Assembly: GCF_030272615.1 (NCBI RefSeq)
Contig: NC_081413.1
Span: forward strand, 448,856,538 to 448,920,537
Length of the DNA: 64,000 nt
Source of the DNA: Cryptomeria japonica
Lineage: Eukaryota; Streptophyta; Pinopsida; Cupressales; Cupressaceae
Reading direction: 5' to 3'
Below the pieces are notes generated by a model. That model did not search any database and was not told where the DNA came from. It saw only the letters and a list, made by a program, of their open reading frames with translations. Position numbers and translations under genes: made by a program. Each line of letters starts with the position of its first letter. Position 1 is the first letter of the stretch. Below, piece after piece: positions 21,815-32,569 of this stretch.

Positions 21815-22602
21815 TGTTAGGATTCCCAAAGATACTGAGAGGGGGGGGGTGAATCAGTATCTTGCCGATTAATGGATTTTCTTATTTATTAAATGAAAAG
21901 CATTCCAAAACTGTGTACCTGTAAACCAAAATTAATACACTAAATAAGAACAATAAGAACAATAAGAACAACATGAAAAGCACACCATAACACAATATTT
22001 TTAATGAGAAAACCTGGTGTGGGAAAAACCTCGGTGGGATTTGTGACCCTCAATATTCAGTTACTAGCCAATAAGAGAATATTACTGTTACAATAGGGGC
22101 CTGCACATGCAGGAAGGCCAACTACCTAAAGCTCACTGCTTACATACAAAAAGGAGAAGTCTCACTGACTTACAAAAGTGGATTATGAAATTCCAATGTC
22201 ATGTACTGCTACAAAAGCGCATCTGCTATGCCAGATCTAGTACCGGTTTAAGCTCTGCAACTTTCAAAACCTTATACCAAACTCTGCCTTTGTATTCACA
22301 CATAATATCCATCACATATCCTACATACAAATATTCTCTAAGATCTCATACTTATATATGAGCCTTATTACAATATGCCTTGCTATCTTTCAAAAAGATA
22401 TTACAATTAATTACATTTTGCAATAAATAAAATCTTGTCGGCCAGGGTGCCGGTAATCAATCTTTTTAGTGTTGGTGAACGTATGCCGGTGTAGAGTCTA
22501 TCAGTGCTAGCGCCTGCTGGTATCATATGATTGTAAGGTTGCCATCAATGACAATACCTTCAATCACCTACAATTTTTCATTGGAGTGTGCATTTGCCAA
22601 CA
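21815..22602 (-). repeat. 5' LTR of A1
   Basis: 788 bp, from TGTTGGCAAATGCACACTCC (at 22602 downwards) to ...ATCCTAACA at 21815. Same termini and length as the LTRs of A2 and A4. Copia RT coding sequence resumes immediately outside. Confidence 0.92.
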
Positions 22603-24410
22603 CAACATTCATGATATTTGATCTAGTTTGAGTTAAATATAGTAATCCACTAATCATAGATCTGTATATGTCTGATTTTCTTTAGGATATTCAACATCCT
22701 TTGTCAACTTACATTTGATCACCATTGGAGTACCAACTAGGTTTGAATCATCTAAACCAAACTTCTTCAACAATCCCTGCACATACTTTGATTAAGATAT
22801 AAAAATACCTTTATCCAATTGAGTGATTTGCAATCCCAAAAATAATATCATCTCACCAATCATAGACATCTCAAACTCATTTTTCATCTCATTAAAAAAA
22901 CTCTTGCACAAACTATCATTCGCTCCAAAAATAATATCATAAAAAAAGACTTCTACAATCAAAATGTTATTATGATCAATCTTTAAATACAAATTACTAT
23001 CAGTAGTACCTTTATTGAATCCAAGCTTCAACAAATACTTATCCAATCTGGCATATCATGCTCTTAAGGATTTTTTCAATCCATATAGTGCTTTCTTCAA
23101 TCTACAAACCATATCTTCCTGATCTGTCAACTGGAATCCATCTAGTTGCTTAATATAAACTTCCTCTTCCAACAAACCGTTGAGAATGGCTGACTTGATA
23201 TCCATCTAGTAAATTATGAAATATTTGTAAGTAGCATAAGAAAGAAATAATATAACTTGAATTCTTTCCACCGGAGCAAAAGTCTCCTCAAAGTCAATTC
23301 CTTCCATCTGAGAATATCCCTTACAAATAATTATTTATTTGTTCCTAACAACTTCATCTTGTTCATCTAATTTATTTCAGAAGATCCATTTAGTTCCAAT
23401 TATATTTTATCCTTATGTCTGGGAATAAGAATCCATGTATTATTCTTTTCAATCTGGTTCAATTTTTCTTCCATTCATTTAACCCAATTTTCATCTTTGC
23501 ATGCTTCATTAAACCTCTTTAGGTTCAATCTTAGAAATCAAGCAATATTCTTCAACAATCCTTCTTCTAGTCATCACACTTGTATTCTTATGTCCTATGA
23601 TTTGATTTTCTGAATGATTCAACCTCACATACTTGGCATTCTTAGGATTTTCTTGATTTTTAGACTCTTGATTTATTTCTTCGACACTAGCACTATTCTC
23701 TCTATGATTTTCTGGCTTTTCCATAACAATCTGAATTAGATTCTAGTTCTACAATTGCTTTCCTTTGTTTGATTTGTCATTTTGATCATCAGGATCATAT
23801 CTACAGGTTATGATATGCCTCTAATTGCTTTCATCAACTTTCACATTATTACTTTCAACTATCTTTCTCAATCTCTTATTATAACACCGATAGGCATTTC
23901 TCTTAGTAGAATAACCAAGAAAAATTCCTTCATTATATCTAGCATCAAAATTTCCTAGATCTACATATCTTTTGATATAGCATTTACTTAAAAAAAATCT
24001 AAAATATCTAACTGTAGGAACATTACCAAACCATAACTCATAAGGAGTCTTATCGCTATCACCTTTGATATGCGCACAGTTAAGAGTGTATACAATAATA
24101 CTCATAACTTATCTCCAATAGATATGTGAAACATTTCCTTCCAATATCATGGTTCTAGTAGCAACCTGAATTGTTCTATTCTTCCTATCCACAACACCAT
24201 TCTCCCGAGTTTGATGGGCAAATCTCACCATAAATGAATTCACCATCTCTATCATATCTCAGACACTTTAGTGTAAATCTTGTCTCGGTCTCAACCATTG
24301 CTTTGAAAATCTTGAATTTCTCCAAGGCTTCAAACTTCTCCCTTAATAAATTAACCCACATCATCCTTGAATAGTCATCAGTCAACAACATGAAATACAT
24401 GTCTCCCTGC
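22603..24410 (-). pseudogene. B2 integrase core and reverse transcriptase
   Basis: Reading downwards: YFMLLTDDYSRMMWV and LRYDRDGEF (integrase catalytic region), then TPYELWFGNVPTVRYFR and EGIFLGYSTKRNAYRCYN (integrase C-terminal region), a linker, then RT with ICKGYSQMEGIDFEETFAPV, DIKSAILNGLLEEEVYIKQ, ALYGLKKSLRA and the catalytic block, here VEVFFYDIIFG in place of the usual VFVDD. The change of V-D to Y-D would inactivate the polymerase. Many stops and frameshifts. The frame ends where A1 is inserted (22602) and begins where A2 is inserted (24411). Confidence 0.88.
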
Positions 24411-25200
24411 TGCTGGCAAATGCACACTCCAATGAGATATTGTAGGTGATTTAATGTTTTGTCATTGATGGAAACCTTGCAATCATATGATATCAGCAAG
24501 ACAACTTACCGGCACTAGCAACAATAGACTCTACACCAGCACATAGAACACCGGTAGTGAAAGGAAGTATACCGACACCCAGGCCGACGGGAATTTTGTT
24601 TATAATATATTTTGTAATTAATTGTAAAATCATTGTAAGCCGACTTGGCAAGTTGTAAAATGACTCATATATGTATGAGATCATTATAGAACATTTTGTA
24701 AGGAAGTAGATAGGTGAAAAAGCCAAACCTAATATGTGAATTATAGGTTAAGGGTTTATGTATGAAGCAGAGCTAAAACTGGTACTGGATCTGACATAGT
24801 AGATGCTATTTTGAAGCAGTACAAGACATTGGATTTGCATAATCCATTTTGTAAGTCAGTGAAAAACTTCCCATTTTGTAATTGAGAAGTGAGCTCTAGG
24901 CACTTGGCCTTTCTGCATGTGCAGGGCCCTATTGTAGCAGTAATATTCTCTTATTGGCTAGTAAGCGAATATTGTGGGTCACAAATCCCACTGAGGTTTT
25001 TCCCACTCTAGGTTTCCTTGTTAATCTACTGTGTTATGGTGTGTTTTTCATGTGGTTGTTGTTATCTCTGTTTATTACATTACTTTTTGTTTATGGGTAT
25101 ACAATATTGATATGCTTTACATGTTTTAAGTTAAGAAAATTCTATAACTAGTTAGATATTGATTCACTCCCCCTTCTTAGTATTTTTGGGAATCCTAACA
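24411..25200 (+). repeat. 5' LTR of A2
   Basis: 790 bp; starts TGCTGGCAAATG (third base changed from the usual TGTTGG) and ends GGGAATCCTAACA. Contains ACACCGG and ACCGACA motifs at about 24510-24590 and the block GCAGTG/GAAGTGAGCTCTAGGCA (about 24886-24905) shared with the B1 LTR. Confidence 0.93.
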
Positions 25201-25218
25201 ATTGGTATCAGAGCCTGG
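25201..25218 (+). promoter_or_regulatory. Primer-binding site of A2
   Basis: ATTGGTATCAGAGCCTGG directly follows the LTR; TGGTATCAGAGC is the initiator tRNA-Met complement. Confidence 0.93.
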
Positions 25219-25271
25219 TCCTCTATTTTTAGAAGCCTAATAGCTTGAGGAAGATCTTGACACCGGTAGAG

Positions 25272-26383
25272 ATGAAAAACTTGACGAAACAACTAGAAGC
25301 ATCTCTCTTAGACTATGATATAGAAAAGTTGAAAAATATCAAACTTGAAGATGATCTAAAGGCTACACAGGATATTATTCAAGCATTTCAAGAAAATCTT
25401 ACCATTGCAAGAAACAAGAGAAGAGAACTTTGTGAAAAGATGTAAAATGAGAATGATGAAAAGGAAACTCTTAGTGATCTGATGAATAAACTAAAACAAG
25501 AAAACATGACAACAAAGAATGAGATGCAGGATATGACTATGAGATTTTGAAAGAAATTAAAGATAGAAAGAAGAATGAAGAAGACATGACTAGAAGACTA
25601 AATGATGTTGCAAATGAAAACATGAGACTTAGTTATGAAAATGATGTGTTGAAGACATATCTGATGCATGCACAAAATGAATCAAATGAACTCATGAGAC
25701 AAAAAGGTATCTTGGAAAGAGAATTGGCTACTGCAAATAAACACGAGGAAAAATTCAAGAAAAGCTCAGAAGAACTTGGTGACTTGCTGAAAAATTAGAA
25801 ACCAAATGGTGACACTAATGGCCTTTGCTTTGAAGTTGGTGAAAGCTCGGGTACTATAAACACACATGATCAAAGAAAACTGGTAAGACAACCAAATGCT
25901 TATAAAGTTAATGGAAAATTATTTAATTGTAATAAATATGGTCATAGAGGAAATCAGTGTAGATCTAGAAATTATCAAAGCACTAGTACACCCACTGGTC
26001 AATGCTCCAAATGCAACAAAATTGGTCATAATTCAAAAAATTGCAGAATGAATGTAAGATGTTATGTTTGTGGAAGATTTGGACACTTATCTAATCACTG
26101 TAGAACACAAACCGACATATAATATGGGAAAGCTATTCAGAAAAACAATGTGACCTATTATGCTTGCAATAAGATTGGACATATTGCAAAATTCCGTAGA
26201 AGTAAGGCATCACCGGCAAATAATAATGGTGCTAGTTTGAAAGGTAAAGAAAAGGTTGAAGAGGTAAAGCAAGAATTCTCAAAACAATGGATCAGAAAAT
26301 TAGATCTAAATGTTGATAGGAATACTCCTCCACCAAAAGAACAAAGTAACACTCCACCGCTAGGAGACTCTTCATCTAACTGA
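25272..26383 (+). pseudogene. A2 Gag, broken
   Basis: Start placed at ATG 25272 (MKNLTKQLEASL); the open frame begins at a TTG nine codons earlier. Coiled coil first, a stop at 25443 and a 1-base loss near 25545 (the DMTMRF-K junction), then CCHC knuckles: a first one with Cys-to-Leu (LFNCNKYGHRGNQC), CSKCNKIGHNSKNC and CYVCGRFGHLSNHC complete, and a last one with two changed Cys (YYACNKIGHIAKFR). Another stop lies at 26120. Ends SSSN at 26383. Role: RNA packaging and particle assembly. Confidence 0.88.
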
Positions 26384-26689
26384 AGAAAATTCCTTTGAGG
26401 GTTTACCAACTAAATGTGAAACATGCTATTATTCCCTCAGTTGATGGTGAGAAGTTGAAATTACTTCTATACTGGAAGATAAGTTAAGTCATTACTTAAT
26501 TGAGAAGCATTAAATGTGGTGGTTGGTGAAATTAACATTATAAAACAAGTGTTTTGGCTCCATTTTCATTTCACTGAGTATTCAAATCTTCGAGAGTGCG
26601 AAAATTCCCGAGTGAAGGCATTCCAAGCAAAGAAGTGAAGAAATTCATCAAGCAATCATTCCTTAAGGTAGATAAAGCTATTTATAACC
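26384..26689 (+). promoter_or_regulatory. A2 gag-ORF2 spacer with candidate internal promoter
   Basis: No gene in 306 bp. GCATTAAATGTGGTGGTTG lies at 26507-26525 and TATAAAAC at 26539-26546, 144 bp before the ORF2 ATG. The corresponding spacers of A1, A3 and A4 keep both boxes at the same spacing, although they are non-coding. Confidence 0.6.
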
Positions 26690-29600
26690 ATGGCTTCTTC
26701 ATCTGCTCTTGAATTCATTGCAAACCCTACTTTTGTCAAAGTTATTAAATGCCCTAGACTCGTATTCCAGTTAGTTCCTAAAATTGCCAAGAAAGATGAT
26801 AACATTGGTGCATTTTCTAAAATTCCTAAGGGAGTAGTTTTTGCTGAAAACCCTAGAATGTATATACATTGTCATATAGAGGAATTAGGTGATGAGGAAA
26901 TTAAGAATATGTATAAATCTGTAATTTATGATGAATCTGGAAATATCAAACCCGAACACAAGGTAGTTGAAACCCTAGGTTTCACTAAAATTCTCAGTAT
27001 CCCAGATTTTCCCAAGGATGTTATAAGGATAGTACTAAGCAGGGTACATGGTGAATTCTTCTAGTTGGAATCAGTTCACAAAATCACAAAAGAAACAGTA
27101 AAGGCTATGATAGGGTTACCCTCCACCAGTAACAGACTTGATAAGACAAAGAAGGTCTCAAATGACCTAGTGATAAACCTAACTGGTGCAACATCTAATA
27201 AGAGATTTTTAAGGGTAAATGATGTAATGGATATCAATGTCAAATTCATCAGTATGATCTTAGGCTACAAAAATACACATGCAAATAGGTTAAACTCAGT
27301 CTCTAGCCTATGCATTAAAAGTGCCTATGATATGATTAATGATAATGCAAGCATAGATGTGTGTGAATGGCTTAAAGATGAAATGATTGACAATTTGGGA
27401 AAGATAAATAAAGACAAAAGGGGAACATTCATATTTGGAAACCTACTTGTTTGTCTAATGTTGCACATTACCAAACAAGTACCTGGTATTGGTATTAGAA
27501 ATTTTGGTTTTGACATACCGGTAGGCAAATAGTTGTTAGATTTATTGAACAACATGGGAGAGAACAAAGAAAAGAACATAAATGAGTATTTTCAAGCATT
27601 CAAGACCCGAATGAAGACCAAAGTTAGATTGTCACAAGCAATTATGGACAAGTATAAGGATGAAATTTGGATGGAGGCATTTATCCCAAGAACCATCTGG
27701 GTTACTGAAATGGGGTATGAAACTGATGACCACATAATAGAAACATATGCAAAAGCCCTCCTAGAAGCACCTAAGGAACCTAAAGAAGAGGTATTTGGTA
27801 GTGCTGAGACTATTGAAAAACAAATTCAATCCAAGAAAAATATTAAAAAGGTTGAGGCAATAGTTAGAAAAGGATCCAGGCAAGCAAAAGCTATTAAGGA
27901 AGATGTACTTAAATGAACTGGTATTACTGAAGATGAGTTAGAAGCACTTCAACTGGAAACTCACCTTTCATCGGTTGGAACTTCTTAAGAAAGTGACATA
28001 CCAGTTGCATTCAAAAGAGTTGTGAGAAAAAGGAAATCTTCACCGGTATCTTCACCTTCTCCTAGAAGAACAAGACAGAAACAACAGGCAGTAAGGCCCC
28101 TAGCAGAGAAATTAACTCTGAAGAAGAAAAAGGTGACTCTTAAGAAGAAGTCTATAGCTCCTATTGAGAAATTACTAGATGAAATTACTAAGGATGGTAA
28201 ATTGAAAAATATCAGCAAAATGTATAACACATTATCAGATGATGACAAGGAGAAAGTAGAAAACAGTATAATCCTACAATTAGATATCTACAAGAAATTT
28301 CTAATTCAAGTTGTTGATGAAATACCGACAGATCTCTACAACAGACTTGAAGCTAGGAGAGTAGGTATTATTGAGCTTGATAAGTAAATAAAAATTGAAA
28401 AATTACTTGCTATACATCCTATCAACTCACCTAATGAGATAGATAAATTGATCTCAGAGGCTAACTGGTCAGTATTTTCAACTGCTCACCGACATGTAAC
28501 ACTAATGACAGGGAGAGTGAATGAGGTAACAGAAGAAACAACTAATGCATGGGACACATTCCTTGTAGAGAAGGAAAAGCAAGAAGAGTATCAAAGCCCT
28601 AAACCCATCAAGGTATATCAAAAGGATAAGGGAAAAGGAAAGGTTGGTGGACCACCCAGCATAAAAATAATAGACAACTTATCCCCACCACCTCTAGATA
28701 CTCCACCGGTAGTTACAACTAACAATCAACCGACTAGTGAGAGTATGGACATACCACATGAGGACACAAATCCTGATTCTGAGGTGTTATATACAATGAA
28801 CATTGACACTCAAAAAGTCAATATTGTGGTAGATAAGGAATCAACAAGGAAAACAGATGTGGCAACTAGGCAATCGACAATAGGTAGCACAGAAGAAAAA
28901 CCAACAGAGCAACAGGTTCTTGTAGAGACAGTGCCACCGGCAATAGCTGAGCAACCCAAACCTTTGTTTAGAGAAATGCAAACACAAACTGACCTACCAG
29001 AGGCCACTACAAGCAAAAAAATTACTCACATCGGCGGAATACAGATTGTTGGTTCTTCCATTGTAGAAATCAGACCAACAAATGTGACAGAAGTTATTTT
29101 AGATTCTATCAAGAAAATAACAGAGTGTAGCTCACAAGCATACAAAGCTATTGATGATACAATCCCAATTTTGAAAATGATAGCACCCAAATGTAATATG
29201 GATAATAAAGATTCTTTGAATCAACTTGACACATTGTCTAAGTATATTACTGACAACATTGTGACAGTTGATCAAATAAATGAGGAAGCATTCAAAGAGA
29301 AACTAGAGAAAGAAAAACACAAATTCTTTGAAGAGGAAGTAAAGAACTACATGAGACAATTCGACACTCTTTTACCGGCACTATGTAATACACTAAAAGA
29401 GTTTAAAGCTTTGTACAAAGATACATGCAAAACAAACTTTTGACAGTAGATATAGACAAGAAGGTCAGCAAGGTACAAGAAGAAATAAATAAATTAGCTG
29501 ACAACTTCATTAATTCATCTAAACCATTATCAATTTTTGAGCAGAAAACAACAAGTTTTGAGGAGAAACTTCTAAAATTGGAAAGAGAGAAAGAAAGTAT

Positions 29601-29847
29601 AAAAGGAAAGGAAAAAGATTTAAAATGGAAACTTAGTCCAAGATTGGACTACCTCACCTCCTTGAAAAAAGAGATATCTTAGGCTCTAGTTCAAGGACAG
29701 AAAACACCAGAACAACAAATGCAACACCTCACCAGTACAATTCAGAGGACAAAGGCCGCATTAAAGGACAATGAATTGTTCACTAAGAGCCTGAATCTAG
29801 TATTGGCAGACCTTTTTCAGATTGTAACCAACTGGTTACAAGGATGA
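26690..29847 (+). pseudogene. A2 ORF2, about 1050 codons, unknown function
   Basis: ATG 26690 to TGA 29847. One frame to about 29440 with stops at 27062 (Trp-to-TAG in RVHGEFFW), 27530, 27914, 27986 and 28385. A T was then lost from a T run near 29440. Layout: residues 1-380 a likely globular region (PRMYIHCHIEELGDEEIKN, LSRVHGEFF, FGNLLVCLMLHITKQVPGI, MEAFIPRTIWVTEMGYE). Next a Lys/Arg region (RKRKSSP, PRRTRQKQQ, LKKKKVTLKKK) and a helical block (LDKXIKIEKLLAIHPINSPN, SVFSTAHRHVTLM). Then a disordered Pro/Thr-rich part with EMQTQTDLPE, and a coiled-coil C-terminus ending VTNWLQG. No enzyme motif recognised. Possibly structural or targeting (inference). Confidence 0.82.
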
Positions 29848-30072
29848 AGCTAGAAACCACACTCAATTGATACTTTGACAACCTTTGTCATTGAAGCCAA
29901 AGGGGGAGTAGTGGTAATGAGAAAAATAATCAGCGAATGGCTCATCAGCTCAAGGGAGCACATATTTTTTGGTACACAATTTTTTTGGTAAGACAATTAA
30001 GGCAGATTCTTTTTGGATGACACTTTTTGGATTTTTCTCATGAGTGTTGCCATCAATGCCAAAGGGGGAGAT
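29848..30072 (+). promoter_or_regulatory. A2 3' leader with two polypurine tracts
   Basis: CCAAAGGGGGAGTAG at 29897-29911 and CCAAAGGGGGAGAT at 30059-30072, the latter against the 3' LTR. Both lie in similar contexts (GTCATTGAAGCC, GCCATCAATGCC). A3 and A4 keep the same pair. Confidence 0.8.
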
Positions 30073-30861
30073 TGTTGGCAAATGCACACTCCAATGAGAT
30101 ATTGTAGGTGATTTAAGTTTTTGTCATTGATGGAAACCTTGCAATCATATGATACCGGCAAGACAATTTACCAGCACCAACAACAATAGACTCTACACCG
30201 ACACACAAAACACCGGCAATGAAAGGAAGTATACCGACACCCAGGCCGACAAGAATTTTGCTTATAATATATTTTGTAATTATTTGTAAAATAATTGTAA
30301 GCCGACTTGGAAAGTTGTAAAATGACTCAAATATGTATGAGATCATTATAGAACATTTTATAAGGAAGTAGATAGGTGAAAAAAGGTAGACCTAATATGT
30401 AAATTATAGGTTAAGGGTATATGTATGAAGCAGAGCTAAAACCGGTACTAGATCTGGCATAATAGATGCTATTTTGAAGCAGTACAAGACATTGGATTTG
30501 CATAATCCATTTTGTAAGTCAGTGAGACTTCCCATTTTGTAATTGAGCAGTGAGCTCTAGGCACTTGGCCTTCCTGCATGTGCAAGCCCCTATTGTAGCA
30601 ATAATATTCTGTTATTGGCCAGTAGGCGAATATTGTGGGTCACAAATCCCACCGAGGTTTTTCCCACACTAGGTTTCCTCGTTAATCTACTGTTTTATGG
30701 TGTGATTTTCATGTGGTTGTTGTTATCTCTATTTATTACATTACTTTTTGTTTACCAGTATATAGTATTGATATGCTTTACATGTTTTAAGTTAAGAAAA
30801 TTCTATAACCGGTTAGATACTGATTCACCTCCCCCTCTTAGTATCTTTGGGAATCCTAACA
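30073..30861 (+). repeat. 3' LTR of A2
   Basis: 789 bp; TGTTGGCAAATG ... GGGAATCCTAACA. Close to the 5' copy, with scattered substitutions, often C/T or G/A. Confidence 0.94.
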
Positions 30862-32514
30862 CCTACAAGATTCTCACTCTAGAAGGCCCACACAAATAAA
30901 TATGCACAAGATCTAATAATACATTGGAACAATAATGTTTACTTTTAAAAGTAATTCTTGTTTGCTTCCCTAATTGACATTCCTTGCATATCGAATTAGT
31001 AGGTTTTACTAGCTTAGGAAGATCTCTTACTACTTTAGTAGAACTTATCTTAACCATGCAATAAAAATTCATATGACACATCCTCCTTTGCCATAACCAA
31101 ATTTCATCAATCTCAGCAATCAAACAACTTTTACCACCCACATTCAAGTGAAAGATATTACCTTTAGTCTTTGTCCCTAATGGAATCTCAATTCCCTTTT
31201 CATTCTTGAATTGTAAATAATATCCCTTGTTAATCATCTATCCAACACTCAAAAGATTATGCTTTAGACCTTCTAAATACAAGAAATCATCAGTATTGTG
31301 CTTACCATAAAGAGAAATGGAACCTCTACCATAGATTATACTAACTTTGTCATCACCAAATCTTACTAAACAACCATCATAGTTTTCCATACTCACAAAA
31401 TTACTCTTATCACCTATCATATGATGAGATTAGCCACTGTCAATAACCCATTCATCTTTCTTTTGAACTTTAGAAGCCAAAGCTTTCTCCTTATTAATTT
31501 AGCTAGTAGAATCAGTAGGCACTAGATCATCTTCCTTGATAGAAATAAATACCCATGCACCATCACCTGAATTTCCTCTCTTAGATTCATCATATGTCAT
31601 ACCTTCATCAACAACATAATAAAATTTCTTATGATATTTAGGATTTTATTTCTTCTTAGGAACTCTTTCCGGACACCTTGAAGCAAAATTTCCTATTTTA
31701 TTATATGAAAAACATTTAAGAGGAATTTTCCCTTCACACTTACCAGCTCCTTTAGGCAATCTTCTATCAATAAGGGCTTCGAGCTCCTCTAGTCATTTTT
31801 CTTCTTCTTCCATCTCCTTCTCATATCTAGATACCCTTCTTGAAGAACTTTCTCCTAGATCATATCTCTACTTTCCAAAAATAATAGCTTTAAATGAAAA
31901 TTCTCTCTTAGGAAGAGAGTCACCAAACTCACTCAATTCAAAGGCAACAAGCTTCCCAATTATTATGTCTCTAGTCACATTAGTCATGGTCTAAATCTCC
32001 TTAATAGAAGCAACTTTGTGCTTGTAAGCCAGAGGCAAGGATCTCAACACTTTAGTAACATTCTCTGACTCTTCCAATACTCCACCAACACATCTGATAT
32101 TACATACAAGCTCATTTACTTTGTGCATAAAATAAGTAATGTTCTCATCTTCTCCCATCTTCAACAAATCATACTTCCTCTTCAAGCTCTGCAACATGGC
32201 AATCTTCACATGACTGCCACCTTCATATAAAGTTTCTAACTTTTTCCAAATCTCATGAGAAGTTTGCAAATCCATCTTTTTGTCATTTCAGAATCAGTCA
32301 AGGCACTCAAGAATGCTTCATTAGCTATAATATTGTGTTCAACTTCCTTTATCTAATCCAGAGTTGTAGGACCATTCTAAGGAATGTTATACACATTTTT
32401 AGTAATTTTCCAATAATCTTCACCAATGCATCTCAAGTGAGACTCCATCCAGATTCTCTAAATAGTGTAGTTTGATCCATCAAATCTCAGACTATCCTTC
32501 TTATAATTTTCCAT
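30862..32514 (-). pseudogene. B2 Gag, protease and GAG-pre-integrase
   Basis: From ATG 32514 downwards: MENYKKDSLRFDGSNYTI (UBN2-type copia Gag start), MDLQTSHEIWKKLETLYEGG, SLPLAYKHKVASI, and a degraded zinc knuckle (CFSYNKIGNFASRC, with Cys-to-Tyr and His-to-Asn). Then protease DEWVIDSG followed by SHHMIGDKS, LVRFGDDK, YLEGLKHNLLSVG, and the GAG-pre-integrase segment LWQRRMCHMNFYCMVKIS with CKECQLGK. Stops lie at about 32450, 31990, 31430 and 31237, among others. The frame is cut at 30862 by A2; integrase continues at 24410. Confidence 0.88.
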
Positions 32515-32555
32515 CCCATATCACCTCAAGCGATCAATATTCTTTGGAGGAAGCT

Positions 32556-32569
32556 ACTATGATACCAAT
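32556..32569 (-). promoter_or_regulatory. Primer-binding site of B2
   Basis: Minus strand reads ATTGGTATCATAGTAG after the LTR. It resembles the initiator tRNA-Met site but with GAGC changed to TAGT. Confidence 0.7.

Larger units (their letters stand above)
10594..22602 (-). mobile_element. LTR element A1 (gag + ORF2, no pol), split
   Basis: A minus-strand copy of family A, read from 22602 downwards: 5' LTR (22602-21815), primer site, gag, internal promoter-like box, ORF2. ORF2 is split by element C (11297-19039) and cut by the CACTA-like element at 10593, so the 3' end and 3' LTR are outside the window. Between gag and ORF2, and in ORF2 as far as visible, there is no protease, integrase or reverse transcriptase. 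A1 is itself inserted in the RT region of copia element B2, whose coding sequence resumes at 22603. Confidence 0.85.
24411..30861 (+). mobile_element. LTR element A2 (gag + ORF2, no pol), complete
   Basis: The best whole copy of family A in the window: 5' LTR 24411-25200, primer site, gag, internal promoter-like box, ORF2, two polypurine tracts and 3' LTR 30073-30861. Flanks CCTGC (24406-24410) and CCTAC (30862-30866) differ at one base and are the likely 5-bp duplication. It interrupts the integrase of B2. The 4.9 kb interior is filled by gag and ORF2, leaving no room for pol, so it must use enzymes from another element. Confidence 0.93.

Noticed and set aside
24954-25151. Recurring 65-95-codon hydrophobic frame (MASKRILWVTNPTE...) in A LTRs, also at 30615, 45478 and 57371
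   Set aside because: It recurs because the LTR recurs. It overlaps the LTR end and primer-site region and carries frame differences in A3; no evidence of translation.
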